In this document: positions 1 to 8,730 of the stretch, in pieces
Layout of the letters: each line of letters begins with the position of its first letter
How positions within the stretch are numbered: position 1 is the first letter of the stretch
NCBI GenBank assembly: GCA_017963165.1
Contig: JAGCTZ010000120.1
Coordinates: 1 to 64,000, forward strand
Origin: Treponema sp.
GTDB lineage: Bacteria; Spirochaetota; Spirochaetia; Treponematales; Treponemataceae
Direction of reading: 5' to 3'
DNA: 64,000 nt
The notes under the pieces: model-generated
Database searches by the model: none
Told to the model about the DNA's origin: nothing
Seen by the model: the letters and a program-made list of their open reading frames with translations, nothing else
Made by a program: the position numbers and the translations under genes

Positions 1-414
1 GACACAGTAATCATGATTGAATCTATGAAGATGGAGCTTGAAGTAAAGGCTCCTGAAGCAGGAAAGATTTCTTATACAGTAAAAACAGGTGACCAGGTTC
101 AGGCAGGTCAGACACTGGGTAATCTTGGTGGTGCAGTTGTTGCAGCTCCTGCTCAGCCAGCACCGGCAGCCGCTCCAGCCCCAGCTCCAGCAGCAGGCGG
201 CGCAGGTAAAGATGTTGCCGCTCCGGTAGCCGGAACACTTCTCCGCTATGCAGTTGCAGAAGGCGCTGCTGTTCAGCCTGATACTACAATCATCATAATT
301 GAATCTATGAAGATGGAACTTGAAATTAAGGCAGGTGCCGCAGGTAAAGTTCACTTTGTTGCCGCAACCGGTGCTCAGATTGCACAGGGACAGACTGTAG
401 CTCAGATTCAGTAG
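1..414 (+). CDS. Biotin carrier with two tandem biotinyl domains (5' partial), Na+-translocating decarboxylase
   Basis: The frame is already open at base 1, so this is the 3' part of a longer gene. It encodes two biotinyl-attachment domains joined by an Ala/Pro linker. Each carries the canonical ESMKMEL motif whose second Lys is biotinylated by BirA-type ligase; the two copies read IESMKMELEVKAPEAGK and IESMKMELEIKAGAAGK. In this family the swinging biotin carries CO2 from the carboxyltransferase subunit to the membrane beta subunit, which is encoded directly downstream (481-1926). The duplicated domain is unusual. The fragment is either the tail of an oxaloacetate decarboxylase alpha subunit or a free-standing carrier (gamma/delta-like) subunit; the missing 5' end would decide. 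Confidence 0.85.
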   Translation, partial: DTVIMIESMKMELEVKAPEAGKISYTVKTGDQVQAGQTLGNLGGAVVAAPAQPAPAAAPAPAPAAGGAGKDVAAPVAGTLLRYAVAEGAAVQPDTTIIIIESMKMELEIKAGAAGKVHFVAATGAQIAQGQTVAQIQ

Positions 415-424
415 AGATTGTACA

Positions 425-453
425 GGGGCCCCTTCGACAAGCTCAGGAACCCC
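425..453 (-). repeat. Dispersed interrupted palindrome, copy 1
   Basis: Read on the minus strand: arm GGGGTTCCT, loop GAGCTTGTCG, arm AAGGGGCCCC. It lies between the biotin carrier stop and the ribosome binding site of the decarboxylase beta gene. Same loop as the other copies in this window. Confidence 0.85.
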
Positions 454-480
454 GATGCAATGACTGATAAGGAATTAATT

Positions 481-1926
481 ATGGAAACAGAATTAAACAA
501 CAAAAAAGATAAATTTAAATACCTTAAGATTACAACTATAATCTGCCTTATTGCTGTAACCCTTTCTTTTGCGGGCTGCGGTGCAGATGGAAAGTCTGGT
601 AGTGGCCCTTCGACAGGCTCAGGGACCACAAAGACCGCAGGTTCTACAATTGTTAAGGGTTCAGAAGGTATTCCAGAAATCAGCGTTTCTAAGTTTTTTA
701 CAAACGTTTGGAAGAATACAGGAATCTACAAAATGATTCATACTCCTACAGCAGAAGAAATTGCGCTTGAAAAAGCACAGGAAGAAGCTGTAGAAGAAGC
801 TGCTGAAGTTGATGTTTTTGCAGATACAATTGTTCCTGGCTGGCAGAGACTCTTGATGCTCGCAATCGGCTTCATCATTGTATATCTTGCAGTAGTATAT
901 GGCTTTGAACCGCTTCTGCTTATTCCAATCGGCTTTGGTACAATTCTTGTAAATATTCCAGGTGCCGGCATGGGAAATGCTCCGGACGGAATGCTTTACA
1001 TCATCTACAAGGCCGGTGTTGGAAACGAGTTCTTCCCAATGCTTATCTTTATGGGTATTGGTGCCATGACAGACTTTGGTCCGCTCATTGCTAATCCTAA
1101 GACTGCTTTGCTTGGTGGTGCCGCTCAGCTTGGTGTATTTGCCACACTCTTTGGTGTTGCATGTATGAACTTTATTCCTGGTATTGACTACAACATGAAG
1201 CAGGCTTGTGCCATCGCTATCATCGGTGGTGCCGATGGTCCTACTTCTATTTATGTATCCGGTAAGCTTGCTCCAGAAATGATGGCTGTAATTGCTGTTG
1301 CTGCATATTCTTATATGGCACTCGTTCCTATGATTCAGCCACCAATCATGAAACTTCTTACCTCTAAGAAAGAACGCCTTATTAAAATGAAGCAGCTCCG
1401 CCCGGTTTCTAAAACAGAGCGCATCCTGTTCCCACTTCTTTTGCTCATCGTAACAATTCTGCTTTTGCCTCCTGCAGCTCCACTTATCGGTATGCTTGCC
1501 TTCGGTAACTTTATTAAGGAAGTTGGAATTGTACAGCGTCTTTCTAAGACAGTAGAAAACGAAATGATGAATATTGTTTCTATTCTTCTTTCTCTTGGTG
1601 TAGGTTCACAGATGACACCTGAAAAGATTTGTAATCCAAACTCTCTTGGTATCATCGTTCTTGGTCTTGTTGCCTTCTGTATTGCTACAATGGGTGGTCT
1701 TATCATGGCTAAGATTATGAACCTCTTCCTTAAAGAAAAAATCAATCCGCTTATTGGTTCGGCTGGTGTATCGGCAGTTCCAATGGCAGCACGCGTTGCA
1801 AACAAGGTTGGTATGTCAGAAGATCCTACTAACTTCCTTTTGATGCACGCCATGGGACCAAACGTTTCGGGTGTAATCGGAACTGCAATTGCTGCGGGTG
1901 TATTTATTAGTACATACGGAATGTAA
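481..1926 (+). CDS. oadB: Na+-translocating decarboxylase beta subunit (OadB-like) with an added lipoprotein-like N-terminus
   Basis: Integral membrane beta subunit of the oxaloacetate/methylmalonyl-CoA/glutaconyl-CoA decarboxylase family. It removes CO2 from biotin and exports Na+. Hallmarks are [15 protein letters not shown] and [19 protein letters not shown], the family's ion-binding helices, plus many membrane segments and a C-terminal [18 protein letters not shown] 481 is chosen because AAGGA lies 7 nt upstream; in-frame TTG 418 and ATG 460 lack this. Oddity: before the usual start (near [13 protein letters not shown]) there is an extra hydrophobic stretch ending LSFAGC, which resembles a lipobox, then a Gly/Ser/Thr linker partly encoded by a dispersed repeat, then an acidic insert around [14 protein letters not shown]. 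The product is 481 aa, longer than the roughly 375-430 aa I expect. The gamma subunit is not seen in this window. Confidence 0.9.
   Translation: METELNNKKDKFKYLKITTIICLIAVTLSFAGCGADGKSGSGPSTGSGTTKTAGSTIVKGSEGIPEISVSKFFTNVWKNTGIYKMIHTPTAEEIALEKAQEEAVEEAAEVDVFADTIVPGWQRLLMLAIGFIIVYLAVVYGFEPLLLIPIGFGTILVNIPGAGMGNAPDGMLYIIYKAGVGNEFFPMLIFMGIGAMTDFGPLIANPKTALLGGAAQLGVFATLFGVACMNFIPGIDYNMKQACAIAIIGGADGPTSIYVSGKLAPEMMAVIAVAAYSYMALVPMIQPPIMKLLTSKKERLIKMKQLRPVSKTERILFPLLLLIVTILLLPPAAPLIGMLAFGNFIKEVGIVQRLSKTVENEMMNIVSILLSLGVGSQMTPEKICNPNSLGIIVLGLVAFCIATMGGLIMAKIMNLFLKEKINPLIGSAGVSAVPMAARVANKVGMSEDPTNFLLMHAMGPNVSGVIGTAIAAGVFISTYGM
602..629 (-). repeat. Dispersed interrupted palindrome, copy 2, inside oadB coding sequence
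   Basis: Minus-strand reading: arm GTGGTCCCT, loop GAGCCTGTCG, arm AAGGGCCAC. It lies in frame in the N-terminal linker of the beta subunit and encodes GPSTGSGTT. Confidence 0.85.
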
Positions 1927-1930
1927 AATC

Positions 1931-1958
1931 AAAGGCCCTTTTTTAAGGGCCTTTTTTT
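1931..1958 (+). terminator. Rho-independent terminator of the decarboxylase operon
   Basis: Stem AAAGGCCCTT with AAGGGCCTTT, tight T loop and a following T tract, starting 4 nt after the oadB stop codon. Confidence 0.9.
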
Positions 1959-1970
1959 AAGGACAAAATC

Positions 1971-2840
1971 ATGTTACACATAGGATATCACGAATCAACA
2001 TCAAATGGTTTAGAAGGACTTGCCACTGAAGCACTTAGCGTAGGCGCAGATACCTTTGCGTTTTTCACCAGAAATCCACGCGGCGGAACTGCAAAACCTA
2101 TAGACCCATCTGATGCAGAAAAACTGAATATCCTTATGAAGGAAAATAATTTTGCTCCTCCTGTAGCACATGCACCTTATACAATGAATCCCTGCTCAGC
2201 TGATGAAGGCCTGCGCCAGTATGCTTTAGACATGATGATAGAAGATTTTAAACGCCTTGAATATACACCAGGCTGTTTGTACAACTTTCACCCGGGCAGT
2301 CACACAGGGCAGGGGGCAGAGGTTGGCATAGCGCACACCGCAACCATGATTGCCAACGCTCTCAAAACAGTAAAGGCCGACCTTAAAAAAAATCCTTCGA
2401 CAATTCTTTTAATTGAAACAATGGCCGGTAAAGGCTCAGAAATTGGCCGCACTTTTGAAGAAGTTCGTGCAATTATGGACAAGGCACGCGAGCTTTCAAA
2501 TGCAAACTTGGAAGGTGAACTTGGCGTTTGTCTTGATACCTGCCACATCTGGGATGGCGGCTATGATATTGTAAATGACCTTGATGGTGTAATTACTCAG
2601 TTTGATAAAGTTATCGGCTTAAAAAATCTTTATGCAATTCACCTTAATGACAGTATGAATGAGCTTGGTGCACATAAAGACAGACACCAGAAAATAGGGC
2701 AGGGTTTTATCGGCCTTGAAGCGTTATCCCGCGTTACAAATCATCCTGCCCTTAAAAATCTTCCTTTTATACTTGAAACTCCAAATGAACACGAAGGCTA
2801 TAAAAACGAAATTGAGCTTTTACGTTCAAACTGGAAGTAA
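1971..2840 (+). CDS. nfo: Deoxyribonuclease IV (AP endonuclease)
   Basis: Class II AP endonuclease of base-excision repair. It cuts the backbone 5' of abasic sites with a trinuclear Zn centre in a TIM barrel. The 289 aa length fits the family (about 280). Visible signature blocks are LDTCHIWDGGYD (family pattern LDTCHxxxxGYD), IHLNDS and HKDRHQKIGQGFIG, which contribute Zn ligands, and a C-terminal FILETPNE with the last Glu ligand. ATG 1971 has AAGGAC 6 nt upstream. It follows the decarboxylase terminator, so it should have its own promoter, although no clear one fits in the short gap. Its 3' end overlaps the convergent gene at 2767-4092 by 74 bp. Confidence 0.96.
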   Translation: MLHIGYHESTSNGLEGLATEALSVGADTFAFFTRNPRGGTAKPIDPSDAEKLNILMKENNFAPPVAHAPYTMNPCSADEGLRQYALDMMIEDFKRLEYTPGCLYNFHPGSHTGQGAEVGIAHTATMIANALKTVKADLKKNPSTILLIETMAGKGSEIGRTFEEVRAIMDKARELSNANLEGELGVCLDTCHIWDGGYDIVNDLDGVITQFDKVIGLKNLYAIHLNDSMNELGAHKDRHQKIGQGFIGLEALSRVTNHPALKNLPFILETPNEHEGYKNEIELLRSNWK

Positions 2841-4092
2841 ACGAAAGTTTGTTTTCTTTTTTCTGTGACAATGTTAATGAGTTGTTCCAGGAAATATCAG
2901 GTATTCCTGAATATTCAAAATTAATCCCCAGTTTTTCTGAATAATTCCAATTGTGTTTGCTGTCAGTCGTGTAATAGAAGCCTGTAGTAATTTGAGTTTT
3001 AAAATCATAAATTGCAAATGCAAAGCCACCCTTAACATTCCCATCTGTAAAGTCATAATTCGTTTTATTTTGATATATGAGTTCAAAATTATTATTTGTA
3101 GTAATATAGCCGGAAAAACCCGGGCCGGTAAGCTTTATTCCAAGTGCTGTTTTTGAATTATTTTCTTTTTTGTCCAGACTAATATTGGTCTGAGCGTTAA
3201 TTCCAGTCAATATTGTAAGCTTAAGTTTCGGAAGCTTGACTTTATACTGTGCACCGGTTTGCAGTTGCAATAAAGGAGAAAGATTTTTGGATGTGCTTGT
3301 AATAATCTTATTTTCATAATTCAGATAACCATTCACATTAAAAAGCAGATTTTTAACCTGCAGAGAATTTTCAATTCGATATGTATTCTTAAAGTTCCCC
3401 TGTGGTGTTTCATACGTATTAATTGTCAAAACAGATGAAAGGTTTTTAAATGAAACTGAAAACTGAAAATTGGAGCAAAGATGCGACCCAGGTGGGTTAA
3501 AAAATTGCATAAACCAGGCAGTGGTGTTTGTAGTTTTATATTCATAGATACCACCTGTAAAACAAAATCCAAGTTTAAGTTGATTAATTGGCATCAGCTT
3601 AAAAGAAAGACTTTGTGTTATTGTTGATTTGTCATAAAAAGTGATACCGCTTAGGAAACGTTCTTTATTTCCATTTTCGAATTGAATGGATACAGCCTGT
3701 GGTTTTGAAAAGCTTGAATCAGACGGAAGTGAAATAGTAAGTTCACAAGATTTTGCTGTTTCCTGCCCGAATGCACTTATTGTCTGCGAAAGCTCCGGTG
3801 AATTAAGCCTCGAAAGACTTCCTCCTGCCGAAAGATTTCCCGCTTTTAATGTTACAGGAAAAAGGGGAGAAAAGGGTTTAGAAGTAAGTATGAGCCCATA
3901 GTTATATCTTTGCTCTCCAAAAGGTTTGTCTACCGCTCCTCTTATTTCCATAAATGGAAACGATATTTTTCCCGACACAGTTGAATCTTCGAGCAGCATT
4001 TTATTTTGTTCTGCCCAAACCAACATTTTACCCCAGCCCAAAAGGCTAAAGCTGACGTTAAATAAAAAAGCAATTAACCGTATATTTTTCAT
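2767..4092 (-). CDS. Exported protein, probable outer-membrane beta-barrel, unknown function
   Basis: 441 aa with an N-terminal signal peptide (positive MKNIR, hydrophobic core, likely cleavage after WA near residue 27). The rest consists of short alternating polar/hydrophobic stretches rich in Asn, Thr, Ser and aromatic residues with no further membrane helix. It ends in alternating hydrophobic strands (FRFYSLRVHLEFQV). This composition suits an outer-membrane barrel, but I recognise no family. The ATG at 4092 sits in the loop of a 15-bp hairpin with a T tract and has no visible Shine-Dalgarno. An in-frame ATG at residue 23 follows a G-rich stretch but would remove the signal peptide. The last 74 bp overlap nfo tail to tail. 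Confidence 0.7.
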   Translation of the reverse strand: MKNIRLIAFLFNVSFSLLGWGKMLVWAEQNKMLLEDSTVSGKISFPFMEIRGAVDKPFGEQRYNYGLILTSKPFSPLFPVTLKAGNLSAGGSLSRLNSPELSQTISAFGQETAKSCELTISLPSDSSFSKPQAVSIQFENGNKERFLSGITFYDKSTITQSLSFKLMPINQLKLGFCFTGGIYEYKTTNTTAWFMQFFNPPGSHLCSNFQFSVSFKNLSSVLTINTYETPQGNFKNTYRIENSLQVKNLLFNVNGYLNYENKIITSTSKNLSPLLQLQTGAQYKVKLPKLKLTILTGINAQTNISLDKKENNSKTALGIKLTGPGFSGYITTNNNFELIYQNKTNYDFTDGNVKGGFAFAIYDFKTQITTGFYYTTDSKHNWNYSEKLGINFEYSGIPDISWNNSLTLSQKKENKLSFTSSLNVKAQFRFYSLRVHLEFQV

Positions 4093-4112
4093 ATATAGTT
4101 AATTGCTTTTTT
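4064..4112 (-). terminator. T-tailed hairpin spanning the start codon of the 2767-4092 gene
   Basis: Perfect 15-bp stem, AAAAAAGCAATTAAC (4064-4078) with GTTAATTGCTTTTTT (4098-4112), and a 19-nt loop. On the minus strand the loop contains the ATG of the downstream gene, and the T tract encodes part of its signal peptide. It could end transcription of the SPOR gene, attenuate the next gene, or hide its start. Confidence 0.65.
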
Positions 4113-4198
4113 TTGTTTTTTTAGGAAGTTTTTATGAAAAAAAATTGAAAATTCTTCAACTTTTTTAATATTTATATATAATTTTTAATTATTACCCC

Positions 4199-5095
4199 TT
4201 AATTTACTGTGCTTGTAACATAACTACCGGCTTTTGCAAAATCGGCAATTTCTACAATTTTTGACTGCCAGTATTCAGCTTCGCTCTTTGTTGTAAATGG
4301 TCCAACTCTTACGCGATAGAACAGCTTTGATTTGTTATCCTCGTAAGTGTAAATGTCTGAATTTATCTTTTTGTCAGACAAAATAGAGCGTGCATTTTCT
4401 GCAGTTTTCTTATTACTGTAAGCTGCAACCTGTACCCAGAAGCGTGTAACTGTTGCTGCAGCTTTTGCTGTTGAAGTAGAAGTCGAAGTTGTTTTTGCAG
4501 CAGTTGAAGCTGACTTTGTTGTATCTTTTGCAGTTGTTGTCTTTGAAGCAGTTGCAGACGCTGTTGCTGTTGAAGAAGAAGTTGTAGTTTTCTTTACAGC
4601 AGTTGCTTTTTCTGCAGCTTCATCGTCCTTTGCCTTTCCTGTGTAATATTCTGTTGTAAGTACTACAGGAGGTTCTTCAACCTTTGCCTGATTTTCCTTG
4701 TCAGAAAGATTTACAGTAATATTTATATTGTTCTGAGCAGGATTTGGATTAAGAGCTGCTTCAGAAGCAAGTTCGCGTTTAAGTGCGTTTAAATCAATTG
4801 TTGTAGATTGATTAGAGGTTTCCTCTGTCTGTGAAGGCTGATTAAAGCCCAGAACTGTAGTATTTTCAGAAACAACAAACATGTCATTAACTTGAGGCGA
4901 ACTTGTAGCCTGTGTCTGTGAACTACTATTTGTCCAACCACTCTGAGTTGTTGTAGTTTTTTCTACAGGGTTAATACTTGCAATTTTTTTAGAAGCCCCT
5001 AAAGTTGGATTATAAAAAATAATAGCTGCTCCCATTACGACGAGTAGAAACAAGCTTACTGCGGCAATAATCCATAATGTTTTTTTCTGTTCCAT
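4199..5095 (-). CDS. SPOR-domain membrane protein
   Basis: 298 aa. A single N-terminal membrane anchor (about residues 8-28, LWIIAAVSLFLLVVMGAAII) is followed by a long Ser/Thr/Ala/Lys low-complexity spacer. The C-terminal SPOR domain spans about residues 222-297, with RFWVQVAAYSNKKTAE, KLFYRVRVGPF and a terminal helix. SPOR domains bind peptidoglycan stripped of stem peptides and bring proteins to the division septum, so a septal or wall role is likely. A strong Shine-Dalgarno (AGAGG) precedes the ATG. A small hairpin (ACGATT with AATCGT, 5112-5129) lies in its leader. It follows coaE on the same strand across a 99-bp gap. Confidence 0.88.
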   Translation of the reverse strand: MEQKKTLWIIAAVSLFLLVVMGAAIIFYNPTLGASKKIASINPVEKTTTTQSGWTNSSSQTQATSSPQVNDMFVVSENTTVLGFNQPSQTEETSNQSTTIDLNALKRELASEAALNPNPAQNNINITVNLSDKENQAKVEEPPVVLTTEYYTGKAKDDEAAEKATAVKKTTTSSSTATASATASKTTTAKDTTKSASTAAKTTSTSTSTAKAAATVTRFWVQVAAYSNKKTAENARSILSDKKINSDIYTYEDNKSKLFYRVRVGPFTTKSEAEYWQSKIVEIADFAKAGSYVTSTVN

Positions 5096-5194
5096 AAAAT
5101 TTTCCTCTTTAACGATTTTTTACAATCGTCCACCTTAACCTTTTTATCGGAAGTATAGGAAAATAGTTTAGAGAAAAAAAAGAAGATTTTTATA

Positions 5195-5794
5195 TTAATT
5201 TTTTACTATTATAAGGTTTTCTGGGAGAACTGTTTGCTGATATTCCTGTAAAAGGTAGCGTTGTGAATAAAAGCGACGGATAATATTTGAATAGGAAAGA
5301 TGATCTCTTTTATGTGCACGACCTAAACGCTTTAAAACCGGGGCTGAAACAAAAATTACTTTCTGACAAAGAGCAAGCAGCTCCGGAGTTTTAAAAAGTA
5401 CAGTTGCATTTATTACCGATTTTTCATGAATAGAAATAAAATCTTGTATTTGTTTTGTAATGATTGGATAGACTATTGATTCCTGAATTGTAAGTAATTC
5501 GGGAATAGAAAAAAGCAGTTTCCCCAAAGCACGTCTGTCTATAGAACCATCGAGTCTTGCAAGCTTAATTTTTTTCTTTTCGGCATATGGGGTAAAGGTA
5601 TCAAGGATTCTATCTTTTGCTATTTCTATTGCATCGTGAACAAGAAGATCGGCATCTAAGCAGGCCCAGCCTTGCTGTTCAAGTTGAGAGCATATATAGT
5701 TTTTTCCGGCAGCCATTGGACCTACAACTGCGAGAGTCGTAGCTTTCTTTGACTCTTCAAGTCGCGCAATAACATCTTCTAATTTGTCTATCAA
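5195..5794 (-). CDS. coaE: Dephospho-CoA kinase-like protein
   Basis: 199 aa. Phosphorylates dephospho-CoA at the 3' hydroxyl, the last step of CoA synthesis. Family features in order: an N-terminal P-loop region (VGPMAAGKN), DADLLVHDAI (pattern DADxxxH), DGSIDRRALGKLLF (pattern DGxLDRxxL), and a C-terminal RLGRAHKRDHLSYSNIIRRF block. The P-loop is atypical: Asn replaces the Ser/Thr after the Lys, and the protein has about 20 extra N-terminal residues. The start is a TTG (5794-5792) overlapping the polA stop as TTGA, which implies translational coupling to polA. No better start exists before the P-loop. Confidence 0.8.
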   Translation of the reverse strand: MIDKLEDVIARLEESKKATTLAVVGPMAAGKNYICSQLEQQGWACLDADLLVHDAIEIAKDRILDTFTPYAEKKKIKLARLDGSIDRRALGKLLFSIPELLTIQESIVYPIITKQIQDFISIHEKSVINATVLFKTPELLALCQKVIFVSAPVLKRLGRAHKRDHLSYSNIIRRFYSQRYLLQEYQQTVLPENLIIVKN

Positions 5795-8724
5795 TGGAAT
5801 TCACCCCAGTTTGTTCCGTATTCTATGCTTACTCTTAATGGAACGTCAAGCTCTACGGCGTGTTCCATTTTGTCTTTTATAAGTGCGATTGTTTTTTCTA
5901 TTGTTACTTTGTCGTCTGGGCATTCAAAAATAAGCTCATCGTGTACCTGAAGCAAAAGCTTTGCAGGACTTTTTGATTCGTCTAATGCCTGACTTATGTT
6001 TATCATTGCTTTTTTTACAATATCTGCGGCACTTCCCTGAACAGGTGAGTTTACGGCAATTCGTTCTGCTGCTGCTTTTTCAACCTTGTTACGGCTGTTT
6101 ATTCCGATAATCGGGCGCGAACGACCGAAGATTGTTGTAACTTTACCTGTCTGTTCTGCGCTGGCAACGGTGTCTTTTATAAACTTGTCAACATCTGAAT
6201 ACATGCGGAAGTAGTTGTCTATAAATTGGGCAGCCTGAGTGCGGGAAATACCTAAATCATTTGCAAGCCGGAATGAACTCATTCCATAAATTACTCCAAA
6301 GTTAATTGTTTTGGCAGTGCGGCGCATTTCTGGTGTTACATGCTCTGGTGGAACATTGTAGATAAGTGCTGCCGTTGCTTTATGAACATCTGTGCCGTCT
6401 ATAAATGATTTGCACATGTTTTTATCGTGGCTCAGGTGAGCTAGAACAACAAGTTCAATCTGAGCATAATCTGCAGAAATCAGGACTTTTCCTTCTGGAG
6501 CCGTAAAGGCTGCTCGGATTTTTCTTCCTGCATCTGTTCGTACCGGAATATTCTGAAGGTTAGGGTCGCGGCAGCTTAAACGACCAGTTGCTGTACCTGT
6601 TTGAACAAAGTCTGTATGAATACGGCCATCTTTATCTGTAAGTTGAGGCAAAGTTTCTACATAAGTAGAGTTGATTTTTGCAAGCTCGCGGTATTCCAGA
6701 ATCATGCGTGGAACAGGATCATATAAAGCAAGTTCTTCCAGAACAGATGTGTCTGTTGAATAGCCAGTCTTTGTTTTTTTACCGGCTTTAAGATGACGTT
6801 CTTCGAATAAAACTGTCTGCAACTGTTTAGGTGATGCAATATTGAATTCGTGTCCAACTTCTTTGTAGATATTCTGTTCAATAAGACTGATTGATTTCGT
6901 CAGTTCCTTGCTGTAGTCGTTTAATGATTTACCATCAAGGTGTATTCCTGTAAGCTCCATTTTTGTAAGGATAGGAAGCACCTGCATTTCCATCATCAAA
7001 AGCTTTTTGAGTGTTTGTGATTTGTCTGCTTCAAATGGTTCACGAAGCTTTTGTCCAAGCTTGTAGGTAAAATCTGCATCTTCTGCAGCATAGCGATATG
7101 CCTGCTCTAAAGGAACATCTGCAAAGGTCTGACCTTTTTTTACGATATCTGAAAATTCAATTCCTTTAAGACCAAGTATAGTTTCGCCCAGATATTCAAG
7201 AGAATAACCGTTGCGGCCTGTGCGTTCAGGATTTATAAGCCAGGCAGTGACCATAGTGTCGTAATATTTGCAGCCGTCAAAGATTTTTGTAAAGCCCGTG
7301 TTGTAAAGAACCTTTAAGTCGAACTTTGCATTGTGCATTATTACTGTGACTGTACTGTCTGTGAAAATACGTTCGAGTTGTGAGTAGGCTTGCTCCTTTG
7401 TTATGTAAGCTGTTTCGCTGAACAAGTCGCTTGATTCCTGCTGGAGTGGTATGTATACTGCTTTGCCTTCTTCGTAACATAAGCTAAAGCCTAAAATACT
7501 GCAACTGAAGGTGTCGAGCGAAGTTGTTTCGCTGTCGTAGGCAATGAGTTTTTTTGCTGCTGAAGATTTTAAGAAAGTTGTAATGTATTTTTCTAACTCG
7601 GCAATGTCTGTGATAGCCTTGTAGCTGGTGGTGTCGTTTTGAGTAAGATTGATTGGAGGAGTTAGCCCTTCGACAGGCTCAGGGACCACGAGTTTTTCCT
7701 GTGTTCCCTGCGGTCCCTGAACTTGTCGAAGGACCACATTACCAACGTCGGGGGTTTTAGGGGCAGAGCCCCTAGGCGAAGGGGTAGGCGAAGACGTTTC
7801 GGCTGAGCCGAGGGGAAGGCCTTCCCCTCCTGTGTTACTTAATCCTAACTCCGCATAACTTTTGGCAACAGCTGGCGTTCCATAAGCAAATAGTTTATCT
7901 GCAGCAGCCTTGAAATTAAACTTCAAAGGTTCGCCATTCAAAGCAGCGTCAATTTCTGAACATGGAACTTCATTACAAAGGCGGATAAGCTTCTGGCTGA
8001 AGTAGGCATTTTCTTTTCCATCGGTGAGTTTTTGTTTGAGGGCGCCTTTTATTTCTTCTATATGATTGTAGATTCCATCAAGGTCGTTATAATCGGCAAG
8101 AAGTTTGGCTGCTGTTTTTACACCAACTCCGTGAACACCAGGAACGTTGTCGGCTGTATCTCCGTAAAGACTAAGCAGGTCAAGAAGTTGGGCGGGACTA
8201 ACTCCCCATTCTGCAGTAACTCCAGCTGCATCTGTAATCTTCCAGGTTTGTGCACCAGATTCTGGTTTTAGTATGAGCGTGTTATCATCAACTAACTGCA
8301 TAAGATCTTTGTCGCCCGAAAGAATCTTGCAGGTAGCTCCCTGTTCACCGCATTTTTTTGCAACAGTGGCAATTATGTCATCTGCTTCGTAACCATCACA
8401 TTGAAGAACAGGGATTCCTAAGGTTTCAAGAATATCGCAAATCCATGGAATTTGTGCATGAAGGTCATCCGGGGTTTTATTGCGGGTTGCTTTATATTCT
8501 GGATACATTTCGTGACGGAAGGTTTTTGTCTTTGAATCCATTGCTGCAAAAATGTAATCTGGTTTGTAATGCTGGAAAATCCAGTGAAGATTACGGAAAA
8601 AACCGAACAATGCGCTTACATTTTCGCCTTTTGGATTTGTAAGTGGTCTGCTGATGAATGCAAAGTAGCAGCGGAATATAAGTCCGTAGCTGTCAAGAAT
8701 ATATACTGTCTTTTTTTCGCTCAT
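5791..8724 (-). CDS. polA: DNA polymerase I with repeat-derived linker
   Basis: 977 aa, all three domains present. The 5'-3' exonuclease covers residues 1 to about 290 (VYILDSYGLIFRCYFAF; GYEADDIIATVA; SGDKDLMQLV). The 3'-5' exonuclease is intact: YDSETTSLD (DxE) near residue 395, MHNAKFDLKVL and YAAEDADFTYKL. Polymerase motifs are A (SADYAQIELVVLAHL), B (RRTAKTINFGVIYG) and C (LLQVHDELIFE). It acts in Okazaki fragment processing and repair synthesis. The linker at about residues 300-353 is encoded by several dispersed palindromes (7667-7828) and includes VVPEPVEG and VLRQVQGPQG. The stop overlaps the coaE start. The ATG has no Shine-Dalgarno, but a -10-like box lies 6 nt upstream. Confidence 0.97.
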   Translation of the reverse strand: MSEKKTVYILDSYGLIFRCYFAFISRPLTNPKGENVSALFGFFRNLHWIFQHYKPDYIFAAMDSKTKTFRHEMYPEYKATRNKTPDDLHAQIPWICDILETLGIPVLQCDGYEADDIIATVAKKCGEQGATCKILSGDKDLMQLVDDNTLILKPESGAQTWKITDAAGVTAEWGVSPAQLLDLLSLYGDTADNVPGVHGVGVKTAAKLLADYNDLDGIYNHIEEIKGALKQKLTDGKENAYFSQKLIRLCNEVPCSEIDAALNGEPLKFNFKAAADKLFAYGTPAVAKSYAELGLSNTGGEGLPLGSAETSSPTPSPRGSAPKTPDVGNVVLRQVQGPQGTQEKLVVPEPVEGLTPPINLTQNDTTSYKAITDIAELEKYITTFLKSSAAKKLIAYDSETTSLDTFSCSILGFSLCYEEGKAVYIPLQQESSDLFSETAYITKEQAYSQLERIFTDSTVTVIMHNAKFDLKVLYNTGFTKIFDGCKYYDTMVTAWLINPERTGRNGYSLEYLGETILGLKGIEFSDIVKKGQTFADVPLEQAYRYAAEDADFTYKLGQKLREPFEADKSQTLKKLLMMEMQVLPILTKMELTGIHLDGKSLNDYSKELTKSISLIEQNIYKEVGHEFNIASPKQLQTVLFEERHLKAGKKTKTGYSTDTSVLEELALYDPVPRMILEYRELAKINSTYVETLPQLTDKDGRIHTDFVQTGTATGRLSCRDPNLQNIPVRTDAGRKIRAAFTAPEGKVLISADYAQIELVVLAHLSHDKNMCKSFIDGTDVHKATAALIYNVPPEHVTPEMRRTAKTINFGVIYGMSSFRLANDLGISRTQAAQFIDNYFRMYSDVDKFIKDTVASAEQTGKVTTIFGRSRPIIGINSRNKVEKAAAERIAVNSPVQGSAADIVKKAMINISQALDESKSPAKLLLQVHDELIFECPDDKVTIEKTIALIKDKMEHAVELDVPLRVSIEYGTNWGEFH
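7667..7739. repeat. Two dispersed palindromes in inverted orientation, copies 3 and 4, inside polA
   Basis: Copy 3 (7667-7691) reads on the minus strand: GTGGTCCCT, loop GAGCCTGTCG, then AAGGGC. Copy 4 (7712-7739) reads on the plus strand: GGTCCCT, loop GAACTTGTCG, AAGGACC. The pair is in frame and encodes part of the polymerase I linker. Confidence 0.85.
7759..7828. repeat. GC-rich block of nested palindromes inside polA
   Basis: Three perfect or near-perfect palindromes lie within 70 nt: AGGGGC-AGA-GCCCCT (7759-7773), CGGCT-G-AGCCG (7800-7810) and AGGGGAAGG followed by CCTTCCCCT (7811-7828). The block is far more GC-rich than the surrounding gene and is read as linker (GLPLGSAETSSPTPSPRGSA). 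It is a second repeat type placed next to copies 3 and 4. Confidence 0.7.
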
Positions 8725-8730
8725 ATATTG

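Noticed and set aside
1335..1853. 172-codon minus-strand open frame inside oadB
   Set aside because: Antisense to a well-supported gene; no signal, domain or ribosome site.
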